From Firmicutes bacterium ADurb.Bin153 (lineage in GTDB: Bacteria > Bacillota > DTU025 > MWDF01), in the NCBI GenBank assembly GCA_002070415.1, contig MWDF01000002.1:89470-153469 (forward strand): a stretch of 64,000 nucleotides of DNA. The letters run 5' to 3'. Position numbers and translations under genes: made by a program. How positions within the stretch are numbered: position 1 is the stretch's first letter; every line of letters begins with the position of its first letter. Of this stretch, positions 1-8,891 are shown piece after piece. The notes beneath the pieces were generated by a model. The model saw nothing but the letters and a program-made list of their open reading frames with translations, was not told where the DNA came from and made no database searches.

Positions 1-2
1 TC

Positions 3-344
3 GCCATATCGGACCAGTTCGGCGACGAATCCTTCCTGATGAACGCCCTCATGAAGGGCGGACGGCGGGTGAGGCTGGTACAGATGCCCAAGGCCGAGCA
101 GGACATCGCAGTGGCCGCCGCGTCGATCATGGCCAGGGCGGAGTTCGTCAAGGCGATGGATGCGCTGTCGGACGACGCAGGCATGAGACTGCCCAAGGGG
201 GCCTCGGACCCGAACGTTGCCGCTGTCGCGAAGGCCCTTTTAGGACGGGGCGGCATAGAGGAGCTTTCGAAGTACGCAAAGATACATTTCAAGATCACTA
301 AGCAGGTGACGGAAGGCGTACCTGCCGGCAAGCGGGGTGTATGA
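3..344 (+). CDS. rnhC: Ribonuclease HIII, C-terminal part (5' end outside window)
   Basis: Partial gene: 113 codons are readable from the window edge to a TGA stop. RNase HIII cleaves the RNA strand of RNA/DNA hybrids in the cytoplasm. The visible part starts AISDQFGDE, matching the acidic DQF motif of the type 2 RNase H fold, and continues with KAEQDIAVAAASIMAR, the helix typical of HIII (in HII the equivalent reads closer to AAASILAK). The N-terminal TBP-like substrate-binding domain that separates HIII from HII is not in the window, so HII remains a weaker alternative. The stop overlaps the GTG start of the next gene by 8 bases, so the two are probably co-transcribed. Confidence 0.85.
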   Translation, partial: AISDQFGDESFLMNALMKGGRRVRLVQMPKAEQDIAVAAASIMARAEFVKAMDALSDDAGMRLPKGASDPNVAAVAKALLGRGGIEELSKYAKIHFKITKQVTEGVPAGKRGV

Positions 345-1812
345 TTTGTTCGTCGAGGTCGTGCTGATAATATCCGCAGCGTTGGCTGCAGTGTTCGTGT
401 TCATGCTCCTTAAGGCGGCGTACATGCCCACAAGGCAGATGGCACCGGGCAAGGCGCAGGAAACACCGGGATTCGACATCGAGAGGGCATCCGGGAGGCT
501 GGCTTCAGCATTGAGGTTCAGGACCGTCAACGGCGGCGTTCACGATGAAGGGGCGAAAACCGAGTTCCTTAAGCTGCACGAGCATCTTAGGAACAGCTAC
601 CCTAACGTATTCTCGAAGGCGGAAGTGAGCGTCCACGGAGGATATTCCCTTCTCGTCAGGCTCCGCGGCAAGGATGCGTCGTTGAAGCCCGTCATATTCA
701 TGGGACACATGGACGTGGTGCCTGTCGAGGAAAGCAGCGCGGACAGATGGCTGAACCCAGCTTTCGGCGGGACGATTAACGAGGGCTTCATCTGGGGCAG
801 GGGAGCGCTGGACTGCAAGCATGTCGTCCTTGGATTGCTGGAGGCGCTCGAGGAGCTCCTCAACTCCGGATACGAGCCCTTAAGGGGTATCTATCTGGCT
901 TTCGGGCACGACGAGGAGACAGGCGGGGCTGAAGGGGCGGCCGCGATCGGCGCGTTCCTCGAAAGCGAGGGGACGAAGGCGTGGATGGTGCTTGACGAGG
1001 GCGGCAGGGTAGACGCCCCCGGGCATCTCACAGGCAAGCCTCTGGAAGCCGTAATCAGCATAGGCGAGAAGGGTTACGCCAGCTTCAGGCTGGAAGTCGA
1101 CATGCCTGGCGGGCATTCCGCGAGGCCTCCCAGGGAGAATGCGATAAGCGTGCTGATAAAAGCGGCGGACAAGGTGAACAGCCACAGCTTTTCACCCAGG
1201 ATCGAAGGGCCGGTATCCGACCTTCTGAGTTTCGCCGGGACCGAGATGGGCTTCTGGAAGAGGCTTGCGATAGCCAACATGTGGATAGCCAAGCCGTTCG
1301 TGGTCGGATGGCTCGCATCCTCCCCGTCGACCAACTGCCTGATGAGGACTACCGCCGTGACCACCATACTGAAAGCCGGGATGAAGGACAACGTGATTCC
1401 GTCCCACGCAGAGGCGATAGTGAACACAAGGCCTGCTTTCGGCGAGACGCCCGAGAGCGTAAGGTGCGAGCTGGAAAGGGCGATAGCCGACAAGAGGGTG
1501 AAGATAGTGGCCTCGGGGCACCAGCATACCCCGTCGAGCGCCTCACCGGTCGACTGCGACCAGTTCAGGCTGCTGCAGAAGGTAATAGCCGGGCATTTTG
1601 AGGACCCTGTCGTAATACCCGGGATACTCACGGGCGGTACGGATACCAAGCACTATGCGAATCTTAGCGACGCCGTCTACAGGTTCATCCCCGTGAGGCT
1701 TTCGCACGAGCTGGCAGAAGGCGTGCACGGGATAAACGAGAGGATACCGGTCGATGAATACGGAAGGATGATTGGCTTCTACATGGAGATCATGAAGGAA
1801 GCGTCGTCATAG
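337..1812 (+). CDS. M20 family metallopeptidase, carboxypeptidase S / PM20D1-like, membrane anchored
   Basis: A 491-residue zinc peptidase. Residues 5-28 form one hydrophobic helix, probably an uncleaved anchor placing the enzyme outside the membrane. M20 motifs are intact: GHMDVVPV (His124, Asp126), the bridging Asp159 in GRGALDCK, and HDEETGG with the general base Glu193 and zinc ligand Glu194. A late GGTDTKHY supplies the last His ligand. The lid/dimerisation domain lies about 225-340. Length and motif spacing fit the carboxypeptidase S branch better than ArgE or DapE. Known members remove or attach C-terminal or N-acyl amino acids; the substrate here is unknown. The GTG start overlaps rnhC. 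Confidence 0.85.
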   Translation: MYDLFVEVVLIISAALAAVFVFMLLKAAYMPTRQMAPGKAQETPGFDIERASGRLASALRFRTVNGGVHDEGAKTEFLKLHEHLRNSYPNVFSKAEVSVHGGYSLLVRLRGKDASLKPVIFMGHMDVVPVEESSADRWLNPAFGGTINEGFIWGRGALDCKHVVLGLLEALEELLNSGYEPLRGIYLAFGHDEETGGAEGAAAIGAFLESEGTKAWMVLDEGGRVDAPGHLTGKPLEAVISIGEKGYASFRLEVDMPGGHSARPPRENAISVLIKAADKVNSHSFSPRIEGPVSDLLSFAGTEMGFWKRLAIANMWIAKPFVVGWLASSPSTNCLMRTTAVTTILKAGMKDNVIPSHAEAIVNTRPAFGETPESVRCELERAIADKRVKIVASGHQHTPSSASPVDCDQFRLLQKVIAGHFEDPVVIPGILTGGTDTKHYANLSDAVYRFIPVRLSHELAEGVHGINERIPVDEYGRMIGFYMEIMKEASS

Positions 1813-1839
1813 GCAAACATACCTTCGGAGGTGCATCGG

Positions 1840-3042
1840 ATGGCAAACAGAGTGATGATTTCAGACAGGGTGGACTACGTCGGGTCCCAGGACTGGGACA
1901 GGACGATATTCGATTCCCTGATCCCGCTCCCGGACGGGACCAGCTACAACTCATATATCGTCAAGGGGTCGAGCAAGACGGCGCTCATCGATACGGTGGA
2001 CCCTAAGTTCCTCCAGGAGCTGGAGGGCAAGCTCGAGGAAGCAGGAAACGTGGACTACGTCGTGGTCAACCACGTAGAGCAGGACCACAGCGGATGCCTC
2101 AACATGGTGTTGGACAGGTATCCAAAGGCTACGGCCCTTTGCTCTGAGAAGGCGAAGGACCTAATAATCACCCACTTGCATACGGCCCCGGAGAGGATAA
2201 TCACCGTAAAGGACGGTGAGGAACTGAGCCTGGGCGATAGGACGCTCAGGTTCGTGTATGCTCCTTTCGTGCACTGGCCCGAGACCATGCTGACGTACTT
2301 GGTTGAGGACCGGATCCTGTTCTCCTGCGACATGTTCGGCTCCCACCTTGCCTCGTCCGACGTCTTCACGGTGAAGCCGCCTCATGAGTACGTCGAGTCG
2401 TGCAAGAGGTATTACGCAGAGATAATGATGCCTTTTGCGATTCCCATAAAGAAGAACCTGGAGAAAGTGGAGGCGCTATCCCCTGCGATGATATGCCCGA
2501 GCCACGGGCCATGCTGGACGGAGCCGGCTTTCGTCATGGACCTCTACAGGAGATGGTCGCAAGGAGCGCCCGAGAACAAGGCGCTGCTGCTGTATGTCTC
2601 GATGCACGGGAGCGTGTCGGCGATGGTCGAAAGGATTACAGACAGGCTATCCGCCGCGGGCGTATCTGTTGCGAGGGTGGACCTTACTGAGCCTGACCTG
2701 GGAAAGATTGCGATCAATCTAGTGGATTCGCATACGATACTGATCGGCACGCCAACGGTGCTGGGCGGGCCGCACCCGAAAGTAGCCTCCGCCGTTGTGC
2801 TGGCCAACGCACTGAGGCCCAAGGCAAAACTCATAGGGATAGTCGGATCGTTCGGCTGGGCGGGCAAGGCGCCCGAGGTGCTGGCGTCGCTAGTACCCAA
2901 CCTGTCCGGCGCAGAGCTGCTACAGCCACTGATGCTGAAGGGCCTACCTGACGAGGACGGCATCCGGAAGCTGGACGAGTTCGCCGACACTCTCATCGAC
3001 AGGCATTCCAAGGCTTTCCCGAAAGAAGATGGATGCTGCTAG
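1840..3042 (+). CDS. fprA: FprA-type flavodiiron protein (A-type flavoprotein)
   Basis: A 400-residue cytoplasmic flavodiiron protein that reduces O2 to water and/or NO to N2O, protecting anaerobes. The N-terminal metallo-beta-lactamase domain has HVEQDH (His78, Glu80, Asp82, His83) for the diiron site, followed by FVHWPET, CDMFGSH and PSHGP. The C-terminal part from about residue 250 is a flavodoxin domain with GTPTVLGGPHP for FMN binding. No rubredoxin or flavin-reductase extension is present; the protein ends in DGCC. The ATG was chosen because GGAGGTG ends 6 bases before it; an in-frame GTG nine bases earlier lies inside that ribosome binding site. A strong terminator follows. Confidence 0.92.
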   Translation: MANRVMISDRVDYVGSQDWDRTIFDSLIPLPDGTSYNSYIVKGSSKTALIDTVDPKFLQELEGKLEEAGNVDYVVVNHVEQDHSGCLNMVLDRYPKATALCSEKAKDLIITHLHTAPERIITVKDGEELSLGDRTLRFVYAPFVHWPETMLTYLVEDRILFSCDMFGSHLASSDVFTVKPPHEYVESCKRYYAEIMMPFAIPIKKNLEKVEALSPAMICPSHGPCWTEPAFVMDLYRRWSQGAPENKALLLYVSMHGSVSAMVERITDRLSAAGVSVARVDLTEPDLGKIAINLVDSHTILIGTPTVLGGPHPKVASAVVLANALRPKAKLIGIVGSFGWAGKAPEVLASLVPNLSGAELLQPLMLKGLPDEDGIRKLDEFADTLIDRHSKAFPKEDGCC

Positions 3043-3066
3043 GCTGAATCTAAGCTATTAGAGCCG

Positions 3067-3105
3067 AGAGCACCGTCCGGGACTCAAGTGCCGGGACGGT
3101 GCTCT
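3067..3105 (+). terminator. Rho-independent terminator after fprA
   Basis: A 12-bp perfect stem (arm AGAGCACCGTCC, 15-nt loop) runs into TTTCGTTTCG. It lies 24 bases after the fprA stop and separates it from the converging gene on the other strand. Confidence 0.8.
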
Positions 3106-3215
3106 TTCGTTTCGCATCTTAGCGGTGCTGATCTGCCTGAAGGTTTCGCAGATGCGTCTGACATTGTTTAGCGGTGTCATGCCGAGTGCCGCGACCTGCG
3201 GCGCCGTCAGTTCCT

Positions 3216-4010
3216 TCAAGTGCTGCCGGGTTCTTCTATGTGGCCGATTGATTCCTCATCGCTGTCCCTGCCCATCGCGATCGCGTTGAAGCTGGATCCC
3301 AGTATCGTCTCCATGCCGATCGGATCTAACGAAATCGTATCCGCGTACGAAGTCAGGGTGGACGACATGCATGACGCGCCGGGCAACGAAGCGGGCCACA
3401 GAAGGCGCACGGATAGATTGTAAGGATCTGAGATGACAGAGAACCCAAGGCCGCCTTCGTAGTCCACCGCCATCATCCTAACGGCCTTGTTGCCCGTCGA
3501 ATACCAATCATAGTGCGCAACGGCAAGGACCTTCAGGACCGCGTCGTATACATCGGCCTTGTCGATCCCGTTGCCGGTTATTCCTTCAGCCGCTGTCACG
3601 ATCACGGCCATGTCGTCGGCGAGGGAAGTCAGCGTACAGTAGCCGTTCACGGCATATTCGAAACCCGCGAACCTTGCCGTTCCCGCGCCCTGGACCTGTA
3701 GTATGAGCAGCCTTGCCAGATGTTCCGTGGCGCCGTTGACCCCGGGGATGCAGCACGGCTTCATCTCGGGTCCGCCTACCAGCACTGCCAGGCCGTTTAC
3801 GTCGTAGGCCTCCTCCGTGTGCTCTAGCCCGAAGGCACTGGCGATTTCTCCTACCGGAGGCAGCAAGCCGGGTTCCCGCTTCGTGAGGAGGGAATGTCCG
3901 TTCAGCAATCCCATGTCCAAAGCCGGCGTGTCGGAAGCTGCGCCGACGGACGAAGAAGCCAGCAGGATAAATAGGACAAGCGACAGTTTTATGGCTACAC
4001 AGGTCTTCAT
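3216..4010 (-). CDS. Secreted protein of unknown function
   Basis: A 264-residue protein I do not recognise. The start MKTCVAIKLSLVLFILLA gives a clear Sec signal peptide with probable cleavage after VGA near residue 24. The mature part is mixed alpha/beta with a CC pair in MKPCCIPG and an acidic tail (DSDEESIGHIEE). No known catalytic motif is visible. I chose this ATG because AAGGAAGG lies 8 bases upstream; the ATG two codons earlier is too close to that site, and a longer start would bury the signal peptide. It lies 117 bases downstream of pckA on the same strand, beyond the pckA terminator. Confidence 0.6.
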   Translation of the reverse strand: MKTCVAIKLSLVLFILLASSSVGAASDTPALDMGLLNGHSLLTKREPGLLPPVGEIASAFGLEHTEEAYDVNGLAVLVGGPEMKPCCIPGVNGATEHLARLLILQVQGAGTARFAGFEYAVNGYCTLTSLADDMAVIVTAAEGITGNGIDKADVYDAVLKVLAVAHYDWYSTGNKAVRMMAVDYEGGLGFSVISDPYNLSVRLLWPASLPGASCMSSTLTSYADTISLDPIGMETILGSSFNAIAMGRDSDEESIGHIEEPGST

Positions 4011-4073
4011 ATCCATATCCTTCCTTATGTCCAGGATGTAACCAAGATAACACAAAGCCGGGATATGAAGGAA

Positions 4074-4097
4074 GGCGGCCCCCATAAGGGAGCCGCC
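4074..4097 (-). terminator. Terminator of pckA
   Basis: On the minus strand GGCGGCTCCC pairs with GGGGGCCGCC around a TTAT loop (one wobble pair), then TTCCTT. It begins 30 bases after the pckA stop. Confidence 0.7.
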
Positions 4098-4127
4098 CGT
4101 CTTTGTCTAGGCAGCGCAACCAGGCCC

Positions 4128-5702
4128 TTAGGCCTTGGGCCCCGCGGCGATGATCTCGGCCGTAGCGTCCTTGAACTTGGAGAAGTTCTTGACGAACCTT
4201 GAGGCCAGGTCCTTGGCCGTCTTGTCATACGCTTCCTTGTCGGCCCACATGCTCCTCGGGTCGAGCAGGTGAGCATCGACTCCGTTGCAGCTCGTCGGGA
4301 CCCACACGTTGAATATGGGATGCAGCTTGAACTCGGCATCCTTCAGGGAACCGTCGAGTATGGCCGTGATGATCGCCCTCGTTAGCGTTATGTCCATCCT
4401 CTTGCCGACTCCGTACGATCCGCCCGCCCAACCCGTGTTGACGAGCCATACGGTGGAACCGTGCCGTCTGACCTTCTCGGCGAGCATCTCGGCGTACTTG
4501 ACCGGCGAAAGCGGCAGGAAAGGTTCGCCGAAGCAGCTCGAGAACGTCGTCTGGGGTTCCACTATGCCCCTTTCGGTGCCCGCAAGCTTCGAAGTGTAGC
4601 CGCTCATGAAATGGTAGCTGGCCATATGGGGATCCAGCTTCGCCACGGGAGGCAGAACTCCGAACGCATCCGCGGTAAGGAAGATCACTGCCCTGGGGTG
4701 GTCGCCTATGCTGGGTATGACGGCGCCGGGTATGTAATCCAGCGGGTAGGCCCCCCTGGTGTTCTCGGTGTAAATCTCGGAATCATAATCAGGTACCCTT
4801 GTCTTGTCGTCGATGAGCACGTTTTCGAGTACCGAGCCAAACTTCATGGCGTCCCAGATCTGGGGCTCCTTCTCCTTGGAGAGCTTGATCATCTTCGCAT
4901 AGCATCCGCCCTCGAAGTTGAATACGCCGTTCTCGGACCAGCCGTGCTGGTCGTCGCCTATGAGGCGGCGCAACGGGTCCGCCGAGAGGGTGGTCTTGCC
5001 GGTGCCGGAAAGTCCGAAGAAGAGGGCGGTATCGCCGGCCTTGCCCATGTTGGCCGAGCAGTGCATCGAGAAGACGTTCGCTTTGGGCATGAGGTAGTTC
5101 ATCACGGAGAATGCCGATTTCTTCAGCTCACCCGCGTACTGGGAGCCTGCGATCAGCACCACCCTGCGCTTGAAGTTCAGTATGATGGCGGCTTCGGAGT
5201 TCGTGCCGTCCCTTTCCGGGTCGCAGTGGAAGTTGGGGGCGCACACAACTGTAAAGCCGGGCGCGAAAGCCTTCATCTCCTCGGCGTCGGGCCTTATGAA
5301 AAGCTGCTTTACGAAGAGCGAGTGCCATGCGAACTGGGTGATGAAACGAATAGGAAGCGTGTATTTAGTATCGGCCCCGCAGAAGCTGTCGGTCACATAT
5401 ACGGGCTTGTCTTCGAGGTAGCCTAGGATCCTGTTGAGCAGGGCGTCGAATTTCTCCTCGCTGAAAGGCACGTTTATCTTTCCCCAGGCAATATCGTTCT
5501 TTGTCAGGTCCTCTTCGACCGTGAACTTGTCGTTAGGGGACCTTCCCGTGTACTTCCCCGTCCTTGCGACTAGAGACCCGGTAGACGCCAAATAGCCTTC
5601 CTTGTTCGCGAGGGCATGTTCTACTAGCATCGCCACAGGCAGGTTATGGAACAGCTGCTTGCATCTGATCTTCTCGATGCTGGAATCGAACGTTCCTGGC
5701 AT
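4128..5702 (-). CDS. pckA: Phosphoenolpyruvate carboxykinase (ATP)
   Basis: A 524-residue cytoplasmic enzyme interconverting oxaloacetate + ATP with PEP + CO2 + ADP. It is the normal length for the ATP type. The P-loop reads GLSGTGKTTLS (about 227-237), the metal-binding kinase-2 motif is LIGDDQHGW, and the substrate-binding arginine lies in TGRSPNDKF near residue 50. EGGCYAKMIKL and the YAGELKKS lysine are present. The start has AAGGAGG 8 bases upstream. It is divergently transcribed from the DUF4438 gene, with an AT-rich promoter region between. In an amino-acid-fermenting anaerobe it can serve gluconeogenesis or, in reverse, ATP formation; the sequence does not decide which. Confidence 0.97.
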   Translation of the reverse strand: MPGTFDSSIEKIRCKQLFHNLPVAMLVEHALANKEGYLASTGSLVARTGKYTGRSPNDKFTVEEDLTKNDIAWGKINVPFSEEKFDALLNRILGYLEDKPVYVTDSFCGADTKYTLPIRFITQFAWHSLFVKQLFIRPDAEEMKAFAPGFTVVCAPNFHCDPERDGTNSEAAIILNFKRRVVLIAGSQYAGELKKSAFSVMNYLMPKANVFSMHCSANMGKAGDTALFFGLSGTGKTTLSADPLRRLIGDDQHGWSENGVFNFEGGCYAKMIKLSKEKEPQIWDAMKFGSVLENVLIDDKTRVPDYDSEIYTENTRGAYPLDYIPGAVIPSIGDHPRAVIFLTADAFGVLPPVAKLDPHMASYHFMSGYTSKLAGTERGIVEPQTTFSSCFGEPFLPLSPVKYAEMLAEKVRRHGSTVWLVNTGWAGGSYGVGKRMDITLTRAIITAILDGSLKDAEFKLHPIFNVWVPTSCNGVDAHLLDPRSMWADKEAYDKTAKDLASRFVKNFSKFKDATAEIIAAGPKA

Positions 5703-5739
5703 GACTGCGCCTCCTTATCGTTATTAAGCATACACATTA

Positions 5740-5745
5740 ATTATA
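5740..5745 (-). promoter_or_regulatory. Probable -10 box of pckA
   Basis: Minus-strand TATAAT preceded by TGG, an extended -10 (TGnTATAAT), 38 bases before the pckA ATG. No good -35 box is visible, which is normal for extended -10 promoters. Confidence 0.55.
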
Positions 5746-5774
5746 CCAAGCTGATTTTTTAACGAAAGAGCGTT

Positions 5775-5780
5775 TATAAT
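5775..5780 (+). promoter_or_regulatory. Probable -10 box of the DUF4438 gene
   Basis: TATAAT in an AT-rich stretch 67 bases before the start codon, back to back with the pckA promoter. The -35 region has no clear consensus. Confidence 0.4.
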
Positions 5781-5847
5781 ATTGTATAAAAGGTAGGACA
5801 GGGCTTTGGGCCATGTGTACCAATAAGTACAATGCAAGAGGTGTCAT

Positions 5848-6732
5848 ATGTTTAGGACGAACAGGGATAAGGTGGTCATGATAAGCGTCATGGGGTCCGT
5901 GGCCCCTCCGGTGAGGAGGTTGGACTACCGCGTATCGGCCGACGGGGAGCCGTTCGTCCTTCCGGGGACCGGAGGGATCACGTACAATGTCCTCGTGGGC
6001 GACTCGTGCTTCGGCTGGGCCGGAGATCATGTTGAGCCGGGCGTTTCGACATGCTCCGACATCGACAGGCGCTCGGAGGGCAAGAACGCCGGATACAATA
6101 CCTATGCCTGCATAGGCAACAAGGCGAGGGTCGCGACGGGTGACGCCAAGGGCGCCGAGGGCGTGGTGGTCGGACACCACGGCGGGATTGAGCATGTCCT
6201 GATAGATTTCGAGCCCGAGGCCATGGAGAAGATGCTCATCGACGACAAGATACTGGTCAAGGGCTACGGGCAAGGCCTCAAGCTGCTGGATTATCCGGGC
6301 GTCAAGGTCATGAACATCGACCCGGACCTGCTTGATAGGATGGGTATCACCGAAAAAGACGGCGTGCTGTGCGTACCGGTGGCACTCGAAGTACCGGCGA
6401 AGCTCATGGGCTCGGGACTCGGCATGGGCAACTGCTACAGCGGCGACTACGATATAACGACAACGGACAGGAAGCTGATCGCCGACCTGGGGATAGACAA
6501 GCTAAGATTCGGTGACGTAGTTGCGATAACCGACGCCGACAACAGGTTCGGAAGGTCATATATGTCAGGGGCAGTGACTATCGGTATAGTCGTCCACAGC
6601 GACTGCCTCATCGCCGGGCACGGCCCCGGGGTGGCGACGGTCCTCACTGACGTGGAAGGCAAGATCAGGCCCGTACTCGACAAGGGGGCAAACATAGCGG
6701 CATACCTGGGTCTGGGCAGGTACCGCAAATAG
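5848..6732 (+). CDS. DUF4438 domain-containing protein
   Basis: A 294-residue soluble protein that resembles the DUF4438 family, known from Thermotoga and clostridial genomes and with no assigned reaction. Glycine-rich segments stand out: LPGTGGITYNVLVGD, VVVGHHGGIEHVLIDF and KLMGSGLGMGNCYSGDYDI, with a late IAGHGPGVATVLTD. Conserved Asp, His and Cys residues in these segments look like an active or ligand site, but that is inference. No signal peptide or membrane segment. The start follows AAGAGGTGTCAT. A small secreted-protein gene follows after 15 bases, so the two form a probable operon divergent from pckA. Confidence 0.8.
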   Translation: MFRTNRDKVVMISVMGSVAPPVRRLDYRVSADGEPFVLPGTGGITYNVLVGDSCFGWAGDHVEPGVSTCSDIDRRSEGKNAGYNTYACIGNKARVATGDAKGAEGVVVGHHGGIEHVLIDFEPEAMEKMLIDDKILVKGYGQGLKLLDYPGVKVMNIDPDLLDRMGITEKDGVLCVPVALEVPAKLMGSGLGMGNCYSGDYDITTTDRKLIADLGIDKLRFGDVVAITDADNRFGRSYMSGAVTIGIVVHSDCLIAGHGPGVATVLTDVEGKIRPVLDKGANIAAYLGLGRYRK

Positions 6733-6747
6733 GCGGAGGTGGCATCT

Positions 6748-7218
6748 ATGTGCAGGAGGCTGGTTACGCTCGCCGTATTGGCCTGCATGCTGTTTGCGGC
6801 AGCAACCGCATGCGGGGCGACGAAGTACTTCTACCTCGGCCAGGACCTTAACACCGATATAACGCTGACAAAGGGCGAGCTGGCGGCCCTGCAGCTCACA
6901 GCCTACTACAACAATACGGGCGCTCTTACGGGCAAGCTCATGAGGCAGAGCCTGAGGGCCATGCTGGGCTCCATGTCGCTCGACGTGTTCGTGGACACGC
7001 TAGTTCAGGAAGGATGGCCCGTCTACAAGTACGGCGCCGAATTCACCGTTTCAGACGGCGAGGTGATGCTGGCCTACATAGAGGCCGGCGACGTGGTACT
7101 GGGCTGGGTCAACAAGTACTTCCCCAACATAAGCCCCGGTGCGGTTAACATAGTGTTCACGGTAAGGGGTTTTAAGATAGGGTCCTACAAGCAGGGCAAG
7201 TTCACGCTTCAAAGATAG
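6748..7218 (+). CDS. Small secreted protein of unknown function
   Basis: A 156-residue protein with an N-terminal signal peptide (MCRRLVTLAVLACMLFAAA, cleavage near ACG/ATK around residue 25). The Cys at the end of the hydrophobic stretch sits in ATACGA, a poor lipobox, so lipidation is possible but doubtful. The mature part of about 130 residues has no motif I recognise. GGAGGTGG lies just before the chosen ATG; an in-frame GTG nine bases earlier overlaps that ribosome binding site. It is followed by a terminator and is probably co-transcribed with the DUF4438 gene. Confidence 0.65.
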   Translation: MCRRLVTLAVLACMLFAAATACGATKYFYLGQDLNTDITLTKGELAALQLTAYYNNTGALTGKLMRQSLRAMLGSMSLDVFVDTLVQEGWPVYKYGAEFTVSDGEVMLAYIEAGDVVLGWVNKYFPNISPGAVNIVFTVRGFKIGSYKQGKFTLQR

Positions 7219-7231
7219 AGGGAATAGGGCG

Positions 7232-7270
7232 AAGGCGGCATGGGACCTTATCGGGCCGGTGCCGCCTTTT
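7232..7270 (+). terminator. Terminator after the DUF4438 operon
   Basis: AAGGCGGCA pairs with TGCCGCCTT across a 19-base loop with secondary pairing, followed by TTC. It separates the upstream operon from pxpA. Confidence 0.65.
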
Positions 7271-7298
7271 CGGATTATCCCCATCGGAGGTGCCAGAT

Positions 7299-8075
7299 AT
7301 GAGGTTGATAGACCTTAACTGCGATGTCGGCGAATCTTTCGGGGCTTTCGTAAAGGGCTGCGACAGGAGCGTGCTTCAGTCCGTGACCAGCGCCAACATC
7401 GCTTGCGGATTCCACGCAGGAGACCCGGGCGTCATGCAAAGGACCATGGCGGCTTGCAGGGAACTGGGAGTATCACCCGGAGCGCATCCCGGCTATCCGG
7501 ACGTGCAGGGTTTCGGCAGGAGGGAGATATCCGCATCCCCGGACGAGATAGAAGGGTACGTCCTCTACCAGATAGGCGCCCTCGACGCCTTCGCCAGGGT
7601 GGAAGGCCTTCGCCTGAGGCACGTCAAACCTCACGGGGCGCTCTACAACAGGGCGGCCAAAGACGATGCGGTGGCCGAAGCCATCTCCCGGGCGGTTATC
7701 CGGTATGACAAGGACCTGATAATGGTGGGCCTTGCCAACTCGCTCATGCTAGACGTCGCAAAAGGGATGGGGCTGAAGACGGCGGCCGAGGCCTTCGCCG
7801 ACAGGGCGTACAAGCCGGACGGTACTTTGGTGCCGAGGACCGTGGAGGGCTCAGTCATCCATGACAGGGACGAGGTCGTATCACGCGCGGTAAGGATGGC
7901 GTCGGAAGGAGTCGTCCTCGGTGTAGACGGGGCTCCCATCAAGCTGGACATTACGACAATATGCCTGCATGGCGACACCGAAGGGGCCGCAGCGCTGGCC
8001 AAGGGCATCAAGGAGGCGATCGGGGCCCTCGGCGTCGGCCTCGTGCCCATGCATATAGTGCTCGGAGGTGCTTAA
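7299..8075 (+). CDS. pxpA: 5-oxoprolinase subunit A (LamB/YcsF family)
   Basis: A 258-residue member of the LamB/YcsF family. With PxpB and PxpC it performs ATP-dependent opening of 5-oxoproline to L-glutamate. The N-terminus LIDLNCDVGESFG and the motifs NIACGFHAGDP, SPGAHPGYPD and HVKPHGALYN are diagnostic. GGAGG lies 9 bases before the chosen ATG; the in-frame GTG nine bases earlier is inside the ribosome binding site. It heads a run of genes with overlapping or near-touching ends, which marks an operon. Gene order resembles ycsF-ycsI-kipI-kipA of Bacillus, without the Nramp and KipR genes. Confidence 0.95.
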   Translation: MRLIDLNCDVGESFGAFVKGCDRSVLQSVTSANIACGFHAGDPGVMQRTMAACRELGVSPGAHPGYPDVQGFGRREISASPDEIEGYVLYQIGALDAFARVEGLRLRHVKPHGALYNRAAKDDAVAEAISRAVIRYDKDLIMVGLANSLMLDVAKGMGLKTAAEAFADRAYKPDGTLVPRTVEGSVIHDRDEVVSRAVRMASEGVVLGVDGAPIKLDITTICLHGDTEGAAALAKGIKEAIGALGVGLVPMHIVLGGA

Positions 8076-8077
8076 TG

Positions 8078-8881
8078 ATGACCGACTACTCGAAGGCCAC
8101 TCCACGGCAGGTGAGGGAGGCCGCAAGGAAGGGGCTCCTCGTCGGGCAGACATCCGGGATGGCCGAGGGGTACGTACAGGCAAACCTTGCGGTACTGCCT
8201 GGGAACCTCGCCTACGACTTCCTGTTGTTCTGCACGAGGAACCCTAAGCCATGCCCCCTGATAGAAGTAGGAAGCAAGGGAGACTATCTCACCAGGTTCA
8301 TAGCGGACGGCGCGGACATAAGGACCGATATCCCGAAATACAGGGTATACAGGGACGGGAACCTGTCCGAAGAGCCGCTCGACCTGCTGGAGCTCTGGCA
8401 GGACGATTTCGTCTTCTTCCTGTTGGGATGCAGCTTCTCCTTCGAGAGCAGGTTGATGGCCGCCGGGGTGCCGGTGAGGCACATAGAGGAGAAGAAGAAC
8501 GTACCCATGTACGTCACGAACATCCAGTGCAGGCCCGCGGGAGTGTTCCACGGTCCCATGGTGGTGAGCATGAGGCCCATACCGGGAAGGATTGTCAGCA
8601 AGGCTGTGGAGATAACCTCAATGCTGCCTGCCGTCCACGGATCTCCCGTACACATCGGGGATCCAGCCGCGATAGGGATAAAGGACATCGCGAAGCCGGA
8701 CTTCGGCGACCCCGTGACGATCAAGGCCGGGGAGGTGCCCGTGTTCTGGGCCTGCGGGGTCACGCCCCAGGCGGCGGCCCTGGCCACGAAGCCAGAGATA
8801 ATGATCACCCACAGCCCGGGTCACATGTTCGTAGGCGACATCAAAGACTCGATGATCCAGGAGTTCATATACGGCGTATAG
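8078..8881 (+). CDS. Putative hydro-lyase, DUF1445 (YcsI family)
   Basis: A 267-residue cytoplasmic protein of the DUF1445/YcsI family (annotated as putative hydro-lyase). Family features visible are ARKGLLVGQTSGMAEGYVQ at the N-terminus, PKPCPLIEVG, FLLGCSFSFE and the late CGVTPQAAA. Its function is not firmly established. The same domain forms part of mammalian D-glutamate cyclase (DGLUCY), whose product is 5-oxoproline, and here it sits between pxpA and pxpB, so a role in feeding or proof-reading 5-oxoproline metabolism is a reasonable inference. Two adjacent ATG codons are possible; the second is spaced 7 bases from GGAGGTG, the first overlaps the pxpA stop. Confidence 0.85.
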   Translation: MTDYSKATPRQVREAARKGLLVGQTSGMAEGYVQANLAVLPGNLAYDFLLFCTRNPKPCPLIEVGSKGDYLTRFIADGADIRTDIPKYRVYRDGNLSEEPLDLLELWQDDFVFFLLGCSFSFESRLMAAGVPVRHIEEKKNVPMYVTNIQCRPAGVFHGPMVVSMRPIPGRIVSKAVEITSMLPAVHGSPVHIGDPAAIGIKDIAKPDFGDPVTIKAGEVPVFWACGVTPQAAALATKPEIMITHSPGHMFVGDIKDSMIQEFIYGV

Positions 8882-8891
8882 GGGGCAGGGG

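Noticed and set aside
3058..3219. Minus-strand 53-codon reading frame starting with TTG in the stop of the secreted-protein gene
   Set aside because: It has plausible residues (KELTAPQVAALGMTPLNN) and the TTGA overlap, but no ribosome binding site, and its end runs through the fprA terminator hairpin, which explains that sequence better.
4461..5426. 321-codon + strand frame opposite pckA
   Set aside because: Antisense to a complete PEP carboxykinase with all motifs.
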